From the NCBI RefSeq assembly GCF_030159255.1, contig NZ_BSCT01000027.1, positions 1 to 64,000 on the forward strand: a stretch of DNA of 64,000 nt. Reading direction: 5' to 3'. Under the pieces are notes generated by a model. That model was not told the DNA's origin and did not search any database. It worked only from the letters and a program-made list of their open reading frames with translations. The translations under genes and the position numbers were made by a program. This document shows positions 8,992-18,067 of this stretch, piece by piece; the first letter of the stretch is position 1; each line of letters starts with the position of its first letter. The stretch is from Bradyrhizobium sp. SSBR45G. GTDB taxonomy: Bacteria; Pseudomonadota; Alphaproteobacteria; Rhizobiales; Xanthobacteraceae.

Positions 8992-10671
8992 ATGACGTCG
9001 TCCATCGGCTCACGCCGCATCGCCGAATTCACCTGCGAGAGGCAGCCCGCGACCGGCTCGCGCGGCATGGTGGTGACCAACCATCCGCTCGCATCGAGCG
9101 CCGGCGCCGAGATGCTGATGCGCGACGGCAATGCGATCGATGCTGCTGTAGCGGCGTTGTTTGCGCTGACCGTCGTCGAGCCGATGATGGTCGGCGTTCT
9201 CGGCGGCGGCCTGTCGCATATCCGTCTCGCCGACGGCCGCCACATCGTGCTCGACGGCCTGAGCACGGCGCCGTTGCGGTCGACGCCCGGGATGTATGAT
9301 CCGGTCTCCGACGAGATCGCGCTGGCGCGCGAGACGCGCGGCCGGCGCAACGTCGTCGGCGCGCTCGCCGTCGCCGTGCCCGGCGCGCTGAAGGGCTGGT
9401 GCGAGGCGCTGGTGCGCTATGGCCGGCTACCGCTGGCCGAGGTGATGGCGCCGGCGATCCGGCTCGCCGAGCACGGCTTCGTCGCCAGCCCCTATCTCAA
9501 CGACTGCGTGCGGCAGGTCGCGGGCGATCTCGCCAATGATCCCCATTTGTCGGCGCTGTTCCTGCCGGGCGGCGAACCGGTCAAGCCAGGCACGCGCGTG
9601 ATCCAGGCCGACTACGCTTCGTCGCTGCGGCTGATCGCGCAGGATGGACCGGGCGCGTTGTATGGCGGGCCGCTCGGCGCGGCGCTCGCGGCCTACATGG
9701 CCAAGAACGACGGCTTGATCGACGCGGCGGATCTGGCAGCCTTCAAGGTGATCGAGCGCGCGCCGATCCGCGGCGTCTACCGCAGCCATGAGATCATCGG
9801 CCCGCCGCCGCCCTCCTCCTCAGGCGTGCACATCGTGCAGATGCTCAACATCCTCGAAGGCTACGATGTCCGCGCGCTCGGCTTCGGCTCGGCCGACGGC
9901 GCGCATCTGCTGGCGGAGACGCTGAAGATCGCCTTCGCCGACCGCGCGGTCGCGACCGCCGATCCCGCCTTCGTCGACGTTCCGATCGAGCGGCTGACGT
10001 CGAAGGCCTATGCCGCCGAACGGCGCGCGCAGATCGACATGGGCCGGGCGCAGAGTTTTGGTGCGGGCCTCTCGCCGACTGAATCCGCCAACACCACCCA
10101 TGTCACGGTCGCCGATGCCGAGGGCAATGTCGTGGCCTCCACGCAGACCATCAACGGCCTGTTCGGCGCCTGCGTGCAGATCCCGGGCACCGGCATGACC
10201 GCCAACAACTACATGTACAATTTCGATCCGCATCCGGGCCGCGCGCTGTCGATCGCGCCCGGCAAGCGCGTCTTCACCTCGATGGCGCCGATGATGGCGC
10301 TGCGCGACGGACGCTTGGCTTACGCGCTCGGCCTGCCCGGCGGCCTGCGCATCTTCCCCTCGGCGTTCCAGGCCCTGGTCAACCTGATCGACCACGGCAT
10401 GTCCTTGCAGGAGGCGGTCGAAGCGCCGCGGCTGTGGACGCAGGGCGGCGTGCTCGAGCTCGAGCCGGGCTTTCCCGATCACGTCGCCGAGGCGCTCGCC
10501 GCGCGCGGCCACGAGATCAAGCGCGAGCCGATCGTGGCCGGCGGCATGAATGCCATCGCCTTCGGTGACGACGGCACGCTGACGGGCGCCGCGTGCTGGC
10601 GCGCCGACGGCACGCCGATCGCAATCTCCGGCGGGCGCGCCCGCGCCGGCCTGCGCTTCGCGATCGCCTGA
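8992..10671 (+). CDS. Gamma-glutamyltransferase family protein
   Basis: A 559-residue N-terminal-nucleophile hydrolase precursor. The small-subunit start is visible at NTTHVTVAD, with T368 as the expected autoprocessing and catalytic residue, followed by a glycine-poor stretch and the conserved PGKR and APMMAL segments. MVVTNHPLAS and DGNAIDAAVA are typical of the large subunit. The ATG at 8992 gives the usual length; no clear signal peptide is present, so a cytoplasmic acylase-like member is possible. Divergently transcribed from the amidohydrolase across 218 bases. Confidence 0.88.
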   Translation: MTSSIGSRRIAEFTCERQPATGSRGMVVTNHPLASSAGAEMLMRDGNAIDAAVAALFALTVVEPMMVGVLGGGLSHIRLADGRHIVLDGLSTAPLRSTPGMYDPVSDEIALARETRGRRNVVGALAVAVPGALKGWCEALVRYGRLPLAEVMAPAIRLAEHGFVASPYLNDCVRQVAGDLANDPHLSALFLPGGEPVKPGTRVIQADYASSLRLIAQDGPGALYGGPLGAALAAYMAKNDGLIDAADLAAFKVIERAPIRGVYRSHEIIGPPPPSSSGVHIVQMLNILEGYDVRALGFGSADGAHLLAETLKIAFADRAVATADPAFVDVPIERLTSKAYAAERRAQIDMGRAQSFGAGLSPTESANTTHVTVADAEGNVVASTQTINGLFGACVQIPGTGMTANNYMYNFDPHPGRALSIAPGKRVFTSMAPMMALRDGRLAYALGLPGGLRIFPSAFQALVNLIDHGMSLQEAVEAPRLWTQGGVLELEPGFPDHVAEALAARGHEIKREPIVAGGMNAIAFGDDGTLTGAACWRADGTPIAISGGRARAGLRFAIA

Positions 10672-10943
10672 GGCTCAGGCGCTCTTTCGCATCATCTGGA
10701 CTTGCATGGTGAGGAACGTCGCCCCTGCGACGCGTTCGGGCGATGCGGTCGCATCGCCCTGAAGAGGGCGGAGCTCGGCCTCGCCCTTCGAGACGCCCGC
10801 CTTCGTCGGGCTCCTCAGGGTGAGGAGTGAAAGCCTTTTTTGCGACATAAGAAGCAAGTCGCACAAAACGGGCGCTTGCTCGCTCTCCATCAGTCCGCCA
10901 CTCCCGGCCCGCGTGCCGCGCCAGTTTCGGAGCCAGACCCTCT

Positions 10944-10964
10944 CCATGAGCATGCTGCTCATGG
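10944..10964. repeat. Perfect 9-bp hairpin
   Basis: CCATGAGCA at 10944-10952 pairs with TGCTCATGG at 10956-10964 around a three-base loop. No T-run follows on either strand, so it is not a standard terminator. Confidence 0.6.
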
Positions 10965-11000
10965 CCAATTTGCAGCGCCGCTCTCGCGCAAAATCCTCTT

Positions 11001-11028
11001 CATGAACACGCCTCTCGGCGTGTTCATG
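11001..11028. repeat. Perfect 12-bp hairpin
   Basis: CATGAACACGCC at 11001-11012 pairs with GGCGTGTTCATG at 11017-11028 around TCTC. It lies 37 bases after the hairpin at 10944 and, like it, begins with CATGA and ends with TCATG. Confidence 0.65.
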
Positions 11029-11119
11029 GTCCGGTGTGCAGTGCCTCGGCTTTTGCCCCTCATGGTGAGGAGCGCCGAAGGCGCGTCTCGAACCATGAGG
11101 CCCGAGCTGATGCCTCACC

Positions 11120-12670
11120 TCACGCCCGCTTCCGCATCATCCGCGCGATCGCCTCGCCGATCACGACCGTGGTGAAATGCGTGTTGGCGCGGCAGTCCGA
11201 CGGCATGATCGAGGCATCGGCGACGCGCAGACCTGAGATGCCCTTGACCGTGCCATCCGGATTGACCACGCCGTCGGCATCGTCGAAGCCGCTCATGCTA
11301 CAGCTGCCCGCGGCATGCTGAATGTCGCCAGTAATTTGGCGCAGCAGCGCGTCGAGCTCCGCATCCGGCAGCGCCGCCGCCTGCGGCAGAGTGAGCGGCG
11401 TATCGCCGAGGCGGATCCAGTCGGCGATGTCCTGCAGCGCCGGCTGCGTCGTGATGACCGCCAGCCGCTTCACCGCATCCCGCATCCGCGCGATGTCGCT
11501 GACATCGGCCAGCATGTTCTCCTCCACGATCGGATCCACGCTCGGATCAGTCGAGGCGAGCTTCAGCGTGCCGCGAGAGAAGGCGTTGAACAGGCCGGCG
11601 CCGATCGCGCCGGGCACCCCGATGCCGCGATGATTGAACGCGATCAGGATCATGTCGCGCTTGCCGCCATCGGCGAGGCCCGACGAGTAGGTGACACAGC
11701 AATTGGTGTGGCGGGTGTCGCGATCGGTCGGACGCAACTCCTCGCGCAGCTGGATGGTGGTACGGAACAGCGGATGATCGAAGTAGTGCTGCCCGACGGG
11801 AAGATCACGCAGCACGGCGACACCCATCGCCTGCAGGTCCGCTGCGGGGCCTAAGCCGGAGCGCAGCAGGATCGCCGGGCTGTGGATGGCGCCGGCGCAC
11901 AGCACGATGTCGCGCGCGGCGATCTCCTTGATGCCCTCGCCCTCGATGTGGACGCGCACACCAGTGGCTTTGAAATCGCTGATCAGGAGACGATCGACCA
12001 GCGCCCGGCCGCGGATCTCGAGGTTCGCGCGGCCCCGCGCCGGCTCGAGATAGGCTTCATTTGTGGAGATGCGCCGGCCATTGCGGCTGTTGATCGGATA
12101 GCACGCGACGCCCTCGCCATCCGGCCCGTTGAGATCGTCGCACCAGGGATAGCCGCTCGAAAGCGCCGCATCGCGCAAGGCCCGGTCGATCGGGCCCCAA
12201 GTGTCCGGCGGAGCGCGATAGACCGGCAGCGGCCCGCCGCGTCCATGTCCGTCGCGGTCGCCGAGCGCGAGATCGTCCTCGATCACCGAGAAAAGCGGCA
12301 TGATCTCCTTGGCCGACCATCCCGTGCAGCCATTGGCGGCCCATTCGTCGAACGCATCGGCCACCCCGCGGATGGCGATCTGGCCATTCATCATCGAGCT
12401 GCCGCCGAGCCCCTTGCCGCGCCAGTAGAAGCGCATGTCCTGTCCCGCCACGCGGCGCGACAGCAGCTGCGGCCACTGCCATTTCTCCTGGAAGGCGCGA
12501 TCATGGATGATCGGAATCGGATTCGGCGTGGCGATCTCCCAGGGCACATCGGCCGCACGCCAGTCCGCGCCCGCCTCGAGCAGCAGAATCCGCTTCTCCG
12601 GCTGCTCCGACAGGCGCGCAGCCATGGCCGCGCCTGCAGAGCCGCCGCCGACAACAATCACGTCATACAT
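11120..12670 (-). CDS. GMC family FAD-dependent oxidoreductase (choline/alcohol dehydrogenase type)
   Basis: A 516-residue flavoprotein. The dinucleotide-binding GGGSAGAAMAARL follows directly after the start MYDVIV, with the acidic strand end LLLEAGAD; GKGLGGSSMMNG is the GMC signature 1 and CAGAIHSPAILLRSG is signature 2. Near the C-terminus HAAGSC and ANTHFTT supply the His and His/Asn pair that form the active site in this family. Substrate not predictable; alcohols, choline or aldehydes are typical. The AtuA-family gene lies 85 bases upstream on the same strand, so an operon for oxidation of a terpenoid or branched alcohol is plausible. Confidence 0.9.
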   Translation of the reverse strand: MYDVIVVGGGSAGAAMAARLSEQPEKRILLLEAGADWRAADVPWEIATPNPIPIIHDRAFQEKWQWPQLLSRRVAGQDMRFYWRGKGLGGSSMMNGQIAIRGVADAFDEWAANGCTGWSAKEIMPLFSVIEDDLALGDRDGHGRGGPLPVYRAPPDTWGPIDRALRDAALSSGYPWCDDLNGPDGEGVACYPINSRNGRRISTNEAYLEPARGRANLEIRGRALVDRLLISDFKATGVRVHIEGEGIKEIAARDIVLCAGAIHSPAILLRSGLGPAADLQAMGVAVLRDLPVGQHYFDHPLFRTTIQLREELRPTDRDTRHTNCCVTYSSGLADGGKRDMILIAFNHRGIGVPGAIGAGLFNAFSRGTLKLASTDPSVDPIVEENMLADVSDIARMRDAVKRLAVITTQPALQDIADWIRLGDTPLTLPQAAALPDAELDALLRQITGDIQHAAGSCSMSGFDDADGVVNPDGTVKGISGLRVADASIMPSDCRANTHFTTVVIGEAIARMMRKRA

Positions 12671-12755
12671 GAAGTGAACTCTCGCTTGTCCCGGACATCG
12701 CAATCACGGAGACCACTCTGCAATGCCGGACGCGGTCCGTGAAGCCCTTGCAACG

Positions 12756-14090
12756 TCAGGCCACCAGCATCCCAATGCAGGGCTTCGCCGCATTCTCGGG
12801 AACGAGGCAGGAGGCCACCGCGATCACCTCGCGCGCCGATTTCCAGGCGCCGCCGCCGCCGGCCGGACCATTGGTGTAGAGCGTCTCGACCTCGTTGCCG
12901 ATCCGAACCGCCTCCGCCATCGTCTCCGTCCGTCCCGCGACACGAACGCGCACCTCGTAGGGCTCGGCGCCTTGCGCAAGGGCATCGCCATGCAGCGCGT
13001 TCACGCCGATCAGGTCGCAGCGCAGCTCGCTCATGGCCACACCTATCAATGCGAGACGCTCGCGCACGATGTCGAGCGCCAGCTGGCCGCGGGCGACGGC
13101 GCCCGGGCCGGCATAGGAGATCTGGCCTTCGCCCACATAGGAGTCGAGATAGCCGACCGACGTCTTGAGCAACCCGGTCTTCGGCTTGCCGCGTCCGCCC
13201 ACCACTTTCACCCGATCGGGGCCGATCTCTTCGACGCCGACTTGCGAAAAATCCGCCACGACGTCGGGCTGGAAATACTGCGCGGGATCATGGATCTCAT
13301 AGAGCAGCTGCTCTTTGACGGTGGCCGGCGTGACGCAGCCGCCGGAGCCGGCGACCTTGGTGACGGTGAGCTCGCCATCCTCGCGCACCTCGCCGATCGG
13401 AAAGCCCAGCCGCGCGAGACCGGGAACGTCCTTCACGCCGGGATCGGCAAAATAGCCTCCCGTGATCTGCCCGGCGCATTCGAGCAGATGACCGACCACC
13501 GTGCCTTGACCGAGCCGGTCCCAATCATCCATCGCCCAGCCGAACTCATGAATCAGCGGGCCGAGGAACAGCGCCGGATCGGCCGCACGCCCGGTGATCA
13601 CGACATCCGCGCCAGCGGCGAGCGCCTCGGCAATGGCGCGCGCCCCGACATAGGCATTGGCGGAGACGATGCGGTTGCCGAGGCCCGTGACGGTGTCGCC
13701 GGTGTCGAGCGCGACGTCGCTCGTCTTCAGCTGATCCAGCACATCATCGCCGGTGATGGCTGCGATCTTCAGCCCGCCAAGCCCGAGCTTGCGCGCGATC
13801 GCGCGGGTGGCCTCGGCCGCAGCAGGCGGATTGGCTGCGCCCATGTTGGTGATGATGCGGACATTGTTGGCGCGGCAGATCGGCAACACGGCCTGCATGC
13901 GCGCGGCCAGCAGCGGATCGTAGCCCGTCTGCGGGTCTTTCATCCGCGCCTGCTGCGCCAGCGCGATGGTGCGCTCGGCGAGGCATTCGAACACCAGATA
14001 GTTCAGCCCGCCCTTCCCGGCGAGCTCGATCGCCGGCTCGATGCGGTCACCGGAATAGCCGGCGCCGGCGCCGATCCTGATGCTGCGCAT
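12756..14090 (-). CDS. AtuA-family protein (acyclic terpene utilisation, DUF1446)
   Basis: A 444-residue protein. The start MRSIRIGAGAGYSGDRIEPA and the following YLVFECLAERTIALAQ are the hallmark N-terminus of the AtuA/DUF1446 family, and ITNMGAANPPAAAE, VVITGRAADPALFLGP and AGQITGGYFADPG are further conserved blocks. The C-terminal 90 residues (from about VRVAGRTETM) form the small domain that some members carry as a separate protein. AtuA is needed for citronellol/geranyl catabolism in Pseudomonas, but its reaction is not established, and many homologues lie outside terpene clusters. No other atu genes (biotin carboxylase, CoA ligase) are nearby. Confidence 0.84.
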   Translation of the reverse strand: MRSIRIGAGAGYSGDRIEPAIELAGKGGLNYLVFECLAERTIALAQQARMKDPQTGYDPLLAARMQAVLPICRANNVRIITNMGAANPPAAAEATRAIARKLGLGGLKIAAITGDDVLDQLKTSDVALDTGDTVTGLGNRIVSANAYVGARAIAEALAAGADVVITGRAADPALFLGPLIHEFGWAMDDWDRLGQGTVVGHLLECAGQITGGYFADPGVKDVPGLARLGFPIGEVREDGELTVTKVAGSGGCVTPATVKEQLLYEIHDPAQYFQPDVVADFSQVGVEEIGPDRVKVVGGRGKPKTGLLKTSVGYLDSYVGEGQISYAGPGAVARGQLALDIVRERLALIGVAMSELRCDLIGVNALHGDALAQGAEPYEVRVRVAGRTETMAEAVRIGNEVETLYTNGPAGGGGAWKSAREVIAVASCLVPENAAKPCIGMLVA

Positions 14091-14199
14091 CGGCCGATCC
14101 TCCCCGAATTGTCTGTTCGTGCTTCGTCCGGCGACGATAGCCGCCTCGCGCCGGGCGTGCCAGAGGCGGCCCACGCAGATCAGACCATCACGACGGCGG

Positions 14200-15324
14200 C
14201 TACTCGGCCGGTGACAGCGCCGGCGCCGCGCCCAGCCGCGTCCATGGGGCGGTGACGCTGATCTCGTCGTCGGCCCAGCACCAGCGATGCCCGCCGGCCC
14301 GCTTCGCGGCATAGAGCGCGCGATCGGCCTGGTCGAGCAGCGCCTCGGTTTCGGCCTGCCGGTCATCGGTGACCAGGATGCCCGCGCTCGCGCCAATCTG
14401 GACGCGGGTTCCGGCCAGCGTGAACGGCTGCGCCAGCGCCATCACCGCAGCCTCGGCGAGCGCGAGCGCAGCGTCGCGCCCTGCCCGCGGCAGCAGCAGC
14501 ATGAATTCGTCGCCGCCGAACCGCGCCGCGAAGCCACCGTCCCCCAGACAATCCTGCAGACGCGCGCCGACCTGGCAGAGCAGTTCGTCACCGGCCTGAT
14601 GGCCGAACCGGTCATTGACGAGCTTGAAGCCGTCGAGATCGACCGCGATGATCGCGACCGGACGATCGCTACCGGCAAGCGCAGCGATGAACGCGGCACG
14701 GTTCGGCAGCCCGGTGAGGAAGTCCCGATGCGCCTGGCGCGCCAGCGCCTGCTGCGCCGTGATCCGCTCGGTGAAGGCCGCCGTGAGCCGATAGGACGTG
14801 CCGCGCAAGGTGATCCAGAACAGCACCACCATGCCGGCGCCCATGCGGTAGACAGGCTCGGGCTGTAGCAGGCAGGCGATCACCGTGGGGATCAGCAGCA
14901 CCGCCGACGAGGTCATCACGATCCACGGGCTGACCCGGGAGATGAGGCCGACACAAAACGCCATCGACAGGCCGAAGCACATCCAGATGCCCGGACCGTC
15001 GCCGATCTGAAAAGCGCGCGCCGACAGGGCGCCGACCGCAAGGCCGAACGCAACGGCGCCGATCCCATAGAGACACTCCCAGCGGATGATGTCGTCATGG
15101 CCGAGGCGATCGAACCGCGCCATGAACATGATGATCTTGATGACGCGAAAGGCGCCGATCAGAAGCAACGCGACGGTGATGACGGCGTAGCCGGGATCCC
15201 GCGCGACCCAGGCCATCACGGTCCCGATCACGACCGCCGCGACCGAGATCGTCCCGACCAGCGGCATCGAGCTGTAGAGCAAATGCGCGAGCTCGCGACG
15301 AGTCTCCGGATCCAATTGATGCAT
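14200..15324 (-). CDS. Membrane diguanylate cyclase (GGDEF), paralogue of 5200-6336
   Basis: A 374-residue protein with about six hydrophobic segments before a GGDEF domain. LTGLPNRAAF, DLDGFKLVNDRFGH and the intact RFGGDEFMLL are present, so it should be catalytically competent. The residues before FAARF-GGDEF are GDGG, hence no inhibitory RxxD site. The N-terminus (RRELAHLLYSSMP), the membrane spans and the catalytic domain all align with the protein at 5200-6336, indicating an ancestral duplication rather than two unrelated sensors. It is convergent with nothing obvious and probably monocistronic. Confidence 0.93.
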   Translation of the reverse strand: MHQLDPETRRELAHLLYSSMPLVGTISVAAVVIGTVMAWVARDPGYAVITVALLLIGAFRVIKIIMFMARFDRLGHDDIIRWECLYGIGAVAFGLAVGALSARAFQIGDGPGIWMCFGLSMAFCVGLISRVSPWIVMTSSAVLLIPTVIACLLQPEPVYRMGAGMVVLFWITLRGTSYRLTAAFTERITAQQALARQAHRDFLTGLPNRAAFIAALAGSDRPVAIIAVDLDGFKLVNDRFGHQAGDELLCQVGARLQDCLGDGGFAARFGGDEFMLLLPRAGRDAALALAEAAVMALAQPFTLAGTRVQIGASAGILVTDDRQAETEALLDQADRALYAAKRAGGHRWCWADDEISVTAPWTRLGAAPALSPAE

Positions 15325-15506
15325 CGCAATTCCACTTCACGAATGCACGCACTATCGTACCCGGCCCTTAATGAAATATCGCTGCACCTGCGAAGGGCTG
15401 CCATGCACCGATGATGATGAAGGAATCCTCACCGCGACGATCACAATTCGAATGAAACGTCCCGCAACCGCAGCGAAACGCCGCGCATGATCGCTGCAGC
15501 TCTCGA

Positions 15507-16343
15507 TCAGCTCGCCCAGTTGTCGCGGAATTCGCCGAACAGGGTGATGCCGCCGCAGGCATAGATCGTCTGCCCGGTGATGTAGCTCGCCTCTGATGAC
15601 GCGAGGAAGGCGAACACGCCGGCGATCTCGTCCGGTGTCGCGACCCGCCCCAGCGGAATGTGCGACTCGACCGCCGCGCGCTTGGCCGGGTCGTCGGTCC
15701 AGGCCGCGTTGATCGGCGTATCGACAGCACCGGGGCCGACGGAGTTGACGCGAATGCCACGTCCCGCGAATTCCAGCGCGAGCGTGCGCGTGAGACCGGC
15801 CATCGCGCTCTTGCTGATCGAATAAGCGAGATAGCCCGGCTTCGGGATGATCTGGTGCACGCTCGACGTATTGATGATGTTGCCGCCCCCATTGCGCGCG
15901 ACGAAGTGCGCCAGCGCATGCCGCGCGCACAGCACGGCGCCGTTGAGGTTGACCTCGAGAATGGCGCGATAGGTCTCGACGTCGAGCGACTCGCTCGGCG
16001 ACTCCCGCTGGAAGCCTGCGTTGTTGACGAGGCAATCAAGCCGCGGCCAGCGGGCCAGCACCGTCTCGAACATGCCGGCAATGTCGGCCTCGACGCCGAT
16101 ATCGGCCTTCACCGTGATGTGATCGCGCGCACCGTGACCATGGGCGGCAGAGGCTGCCTGCACCAGCGCCAGGGTCTCGTCGCCCGACGATGACGGCCCG
16201 CCGAAGTTGACCGCGACATGCGCCCCCTCCTCCGCAAAGCGCACCGCGATCGCGCGGCCGATGCCCTGCGCGGCGCCGGTCACCAGCGTGTAATGTCCGG
16301 CGAGACGCGACGAGCGCTTGGTGGATGGGACGGTTGGCTGCAT
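15507..16343 (-). CDS. SDR family dehydrogenase (probable polyol dehydrogenase)
   Basis: A 278-residue classical short-chain dehydrogenase. TGAAQGIG near residue 22 binds the nucleotide, NNAG follows at about residue 108, and the catalytic pair is YSISK (YxxxK) preceded by NTSS. VNFGG after the second strand lacks the acidic residue typical of strict NAD enzymes, so NADP use is possible. It is divergent from the xylulokinase gene across 125 bases, beside a sugar ABC transporter, which suggests oxidation of a pentitol such as arabitol or xylitol to xylulose. That substrate is inferred from context only. Confidence 0.85.
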   Translation of the reverse strand: MQPTVPSTKRSSRLAGHYTLVTGAAQGIGRAIAVRFAEEGAHVAVNFGGPSSSGDETLALVQAASAAHGHGARDHITVKADIGVEADIAGMFETVLARWPRLDCLVNNAGFQRESPSESLDVETYRAILEVNLNGAVLCARHALAHFVARNGGGNIINTSSVHQIIPKPGYLAYSISKSAMAGLTRTLALEFAGRGIRVNSVGPGAVDTPINAAWTDDPAKRAAVESHIPLGRVATPDEIAGVFAFLASSEASYITGQTIYACGGITLFGEFRDNWAS

Positions 16344-16468
16344 GTCTCGACTCCTCGGAATGATCTCACTTCATGCGCTACGATGACTGGTGTCCGGATG
16401 ACAAGGCCATCAGGACTCTGGTATCGCTCCACACCTTATCCGTCACCGTGCATGCGGCGCAGGGCGTC

Positions 16469-17914
16469 ATGTATCTCGGCATCGATCTCGGCACCTCGGC
16501 CGTCAAGACGATTCTCGTCGATGACGCGCAGCGCGTGATCGCAAGCCGCAGTCATGCCTTGACGATCTCCGTGCCGCGCCCGGGCTGGGCCGAGCAGGAT
16601 CCGGCCGCCTGGATCGCCGCGGTGTTCGCGACGTTGGATGCGCTCAAGGCCGATCATGCCGGCGAGATGGCCGAGGTCGCGGGCATTGGGCTGTCCGGCC
16701 AGATGCACGGCCCGGTGCTGCTCGATGCCGACCTCTCGCCGCTGCGTCCATGCATCCTCTGGAACGACGGCCGGTCGGCGGCCGAATGCGCCGTCCTGGA
16801 ACAGCGCTGGCCCGCCTTGCGGCGGATCACCGGCAACAAGGCGATGCCCGGCTTCGCCGCGCCGAAGCTGGTGTGGATCGCTGACCACGAGCCGGAGATC
16901 TTCAACGCAACGCGCCTCGTGCTGCTGCCGAAGGCCTATGTCCGGCTCGTGCTGTCAGGCGAGGCGATCGAGGATGTCTCGGATGCGTCCGGCTCGCTGT
17001 GGCTCGACGTCGTCAGGCGCGACTGGTCTGACGACGGCCTCGCCGCCACCGGCCTGACACGCGCGCAGATGCCCCGCCTCGTCGAAGGCTGCGCGCCGGC
17101 GGGCCGGTTGCGCAACGATCTCGCCGGGCGCTGGGGCATGTCGAAGCGGCCGGTCATTGCCGGCGGGGCCGGCGACAACCCGGCGGGCGCGGTCGGCATC
17201 GGCGCGATCCGGCCCGGCGCCACGTTCATCACGCTCGGCACGTCCGGCGCCGTGATTACGCCGGTCGACAAGGTCACGGCCAATCCCGAGCGCGTCGTAC
17301 ACACCTTCTGTCATGCGATCCCGGCGATGTGGCTGCAGGCCGGTGCGATGCTGTCGGCGGCCTCCTGCCTCGCCTGGATTGCGCGGCTGCTCGGCGCGTC
17401 CGAGGCCGAGTTGCTCGCGCCGCTCGGCGCAGCCCCGGCTGCACCGTCGCCGGTCAGCTTCCTGCCCTATCTGGCCGGTGAGCGTACGCCGCATGACGAT
17501 CCGAATGTGCGTGGCCTGCTCGATGGCCTGAGCCATGCCACCGATCGTAACGCCATCGTGCAGGCCGTGCTCGAGGGCGTCGCCTTCGCACTTGCCGATT
17601 GCCGCGATGCGCTGACGGACACGGGTCTTGTCATTGCTGAAGCGGATGCAATCGGCGGCGGCTCGCGCTCGGATCTCTGGCTCGCGATCCTGGCGAGCGT
17701 GCTGAACCTCCCGATCCATCGCCTCGCCGAGGGTGAGACTGGCGCCGCCTTCGGCGCGGCGCGGCTGGCGCGGCTTGCCGTCACCGGGGAAGAGATCGCG
17801 AGCGTCTGCACGCCGCCGGCGCGCGTGCGGAGCTTCGCGCCGGATCCCGCACTGGCGGCAGACTATGCCGAGCGGCTGCCGCGCTGGCGCCGCCTCTACC
17901 ACCGCCGGAGCTGA
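16469..17914 (+). CDS. xylB: Xylulokinase (FGGY family)
   Basis: A 481-residue sugar kinase that would phosphorylate D-xylulose to xylulose 5-phosphate. MYLGIDLGTSAVKTIL is the typical N-terminal phosphate-binding strand and fixes the start at 16469; the reading frame is open further upstream but without family sequence. GLSGQMHGPV with WNDGRS, FAAPKLVWI and, towards the C-terminus, GGGSRSDLW are hallmarks of XylB among FGGY kinases. Length matches E. coli XylB. The transporter genes follow after 153 bases. Confidence 0.92.
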   Translation: MYLGIDLGTSAVKTILVDDAQRVIASRSHALTISVPRPGWAEQDPAAWIAAVFATLDALKADHAGEMAEVAGIGLSGQMHGPVLLDADLSPLRPCILWNDGRSAAECAVLEQRWPALRRITGNKAMPGFAAPKLVWIADHEPEIFNATRLVLLPKAYVRLVLSGEAIEDVSDASGSLWLDVVRRDWSDDGLAATGLTRAQMPRLVEGCAPAGRLRNDLAGRWGMSKRPVIAGGAGDNPAGAVGIGAIRPGATFITLGTSGAVITPVDKVTANPERVVHTFCHAIPAMWLQAGAMLSAASCLAWIARLLGASEAELLAPLGAAPAAPSPVSFLPYLAGERTPHDDPNVRGLLDGLSHATDRNAIVQAVLEGVAFALADCRDALTDTGLVIAEADAIGGGSRSDLWLAILASVLNLPIHRLAEGETGAAFGAARLARLAVTGEEIASVCTPPARVRSFAPDPALAADYAERLPRWRRLYHRRS

Positions 17915-18067
17915 ATACACTTGGAAACACGACCGCCGTCTCGCGGCGACGTGTTGCAGCCGGCTGTCTTTCGTATTGTATTCGGCAACAGCCTCTAGTT
18001 TAATGATTTCCCCGCGCCAGTCATCAACGAGCCGCGGAACATAAAACGACGTGCATTGGGAGGCACG

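Larger units (their letters stand above)
10672..11119. repeat. 448-base gene-free region filled with intergenic repeats
   Basis: No coding sequence is supported here. The stretch at about 10705-10835 (ATGGTGAGGAACG... to CTCAGGGTGAGGAG) and the stretch 11059-11105 (CTCATGGTGAGGAGCGCC... to AACCATGAGG) are versions of the same gene-spacing repeat type, reading TGGTGAGGAnCG with GAGACGCnC/GTCTCGAACCAT arms. Between them lie two short perfect hairpins listed separately. The region separates the convergent gamma-glutamyltransferase and GMC oxidoreductase genes. Confidence 0.6.

Noticed and set aside
10675..11118. Open frames between the gamma-glutamyltransferase and GMC genes
   Set aside because: They translate intergenic repeats and hairpins; no ribosome-binding site or family resemblance.
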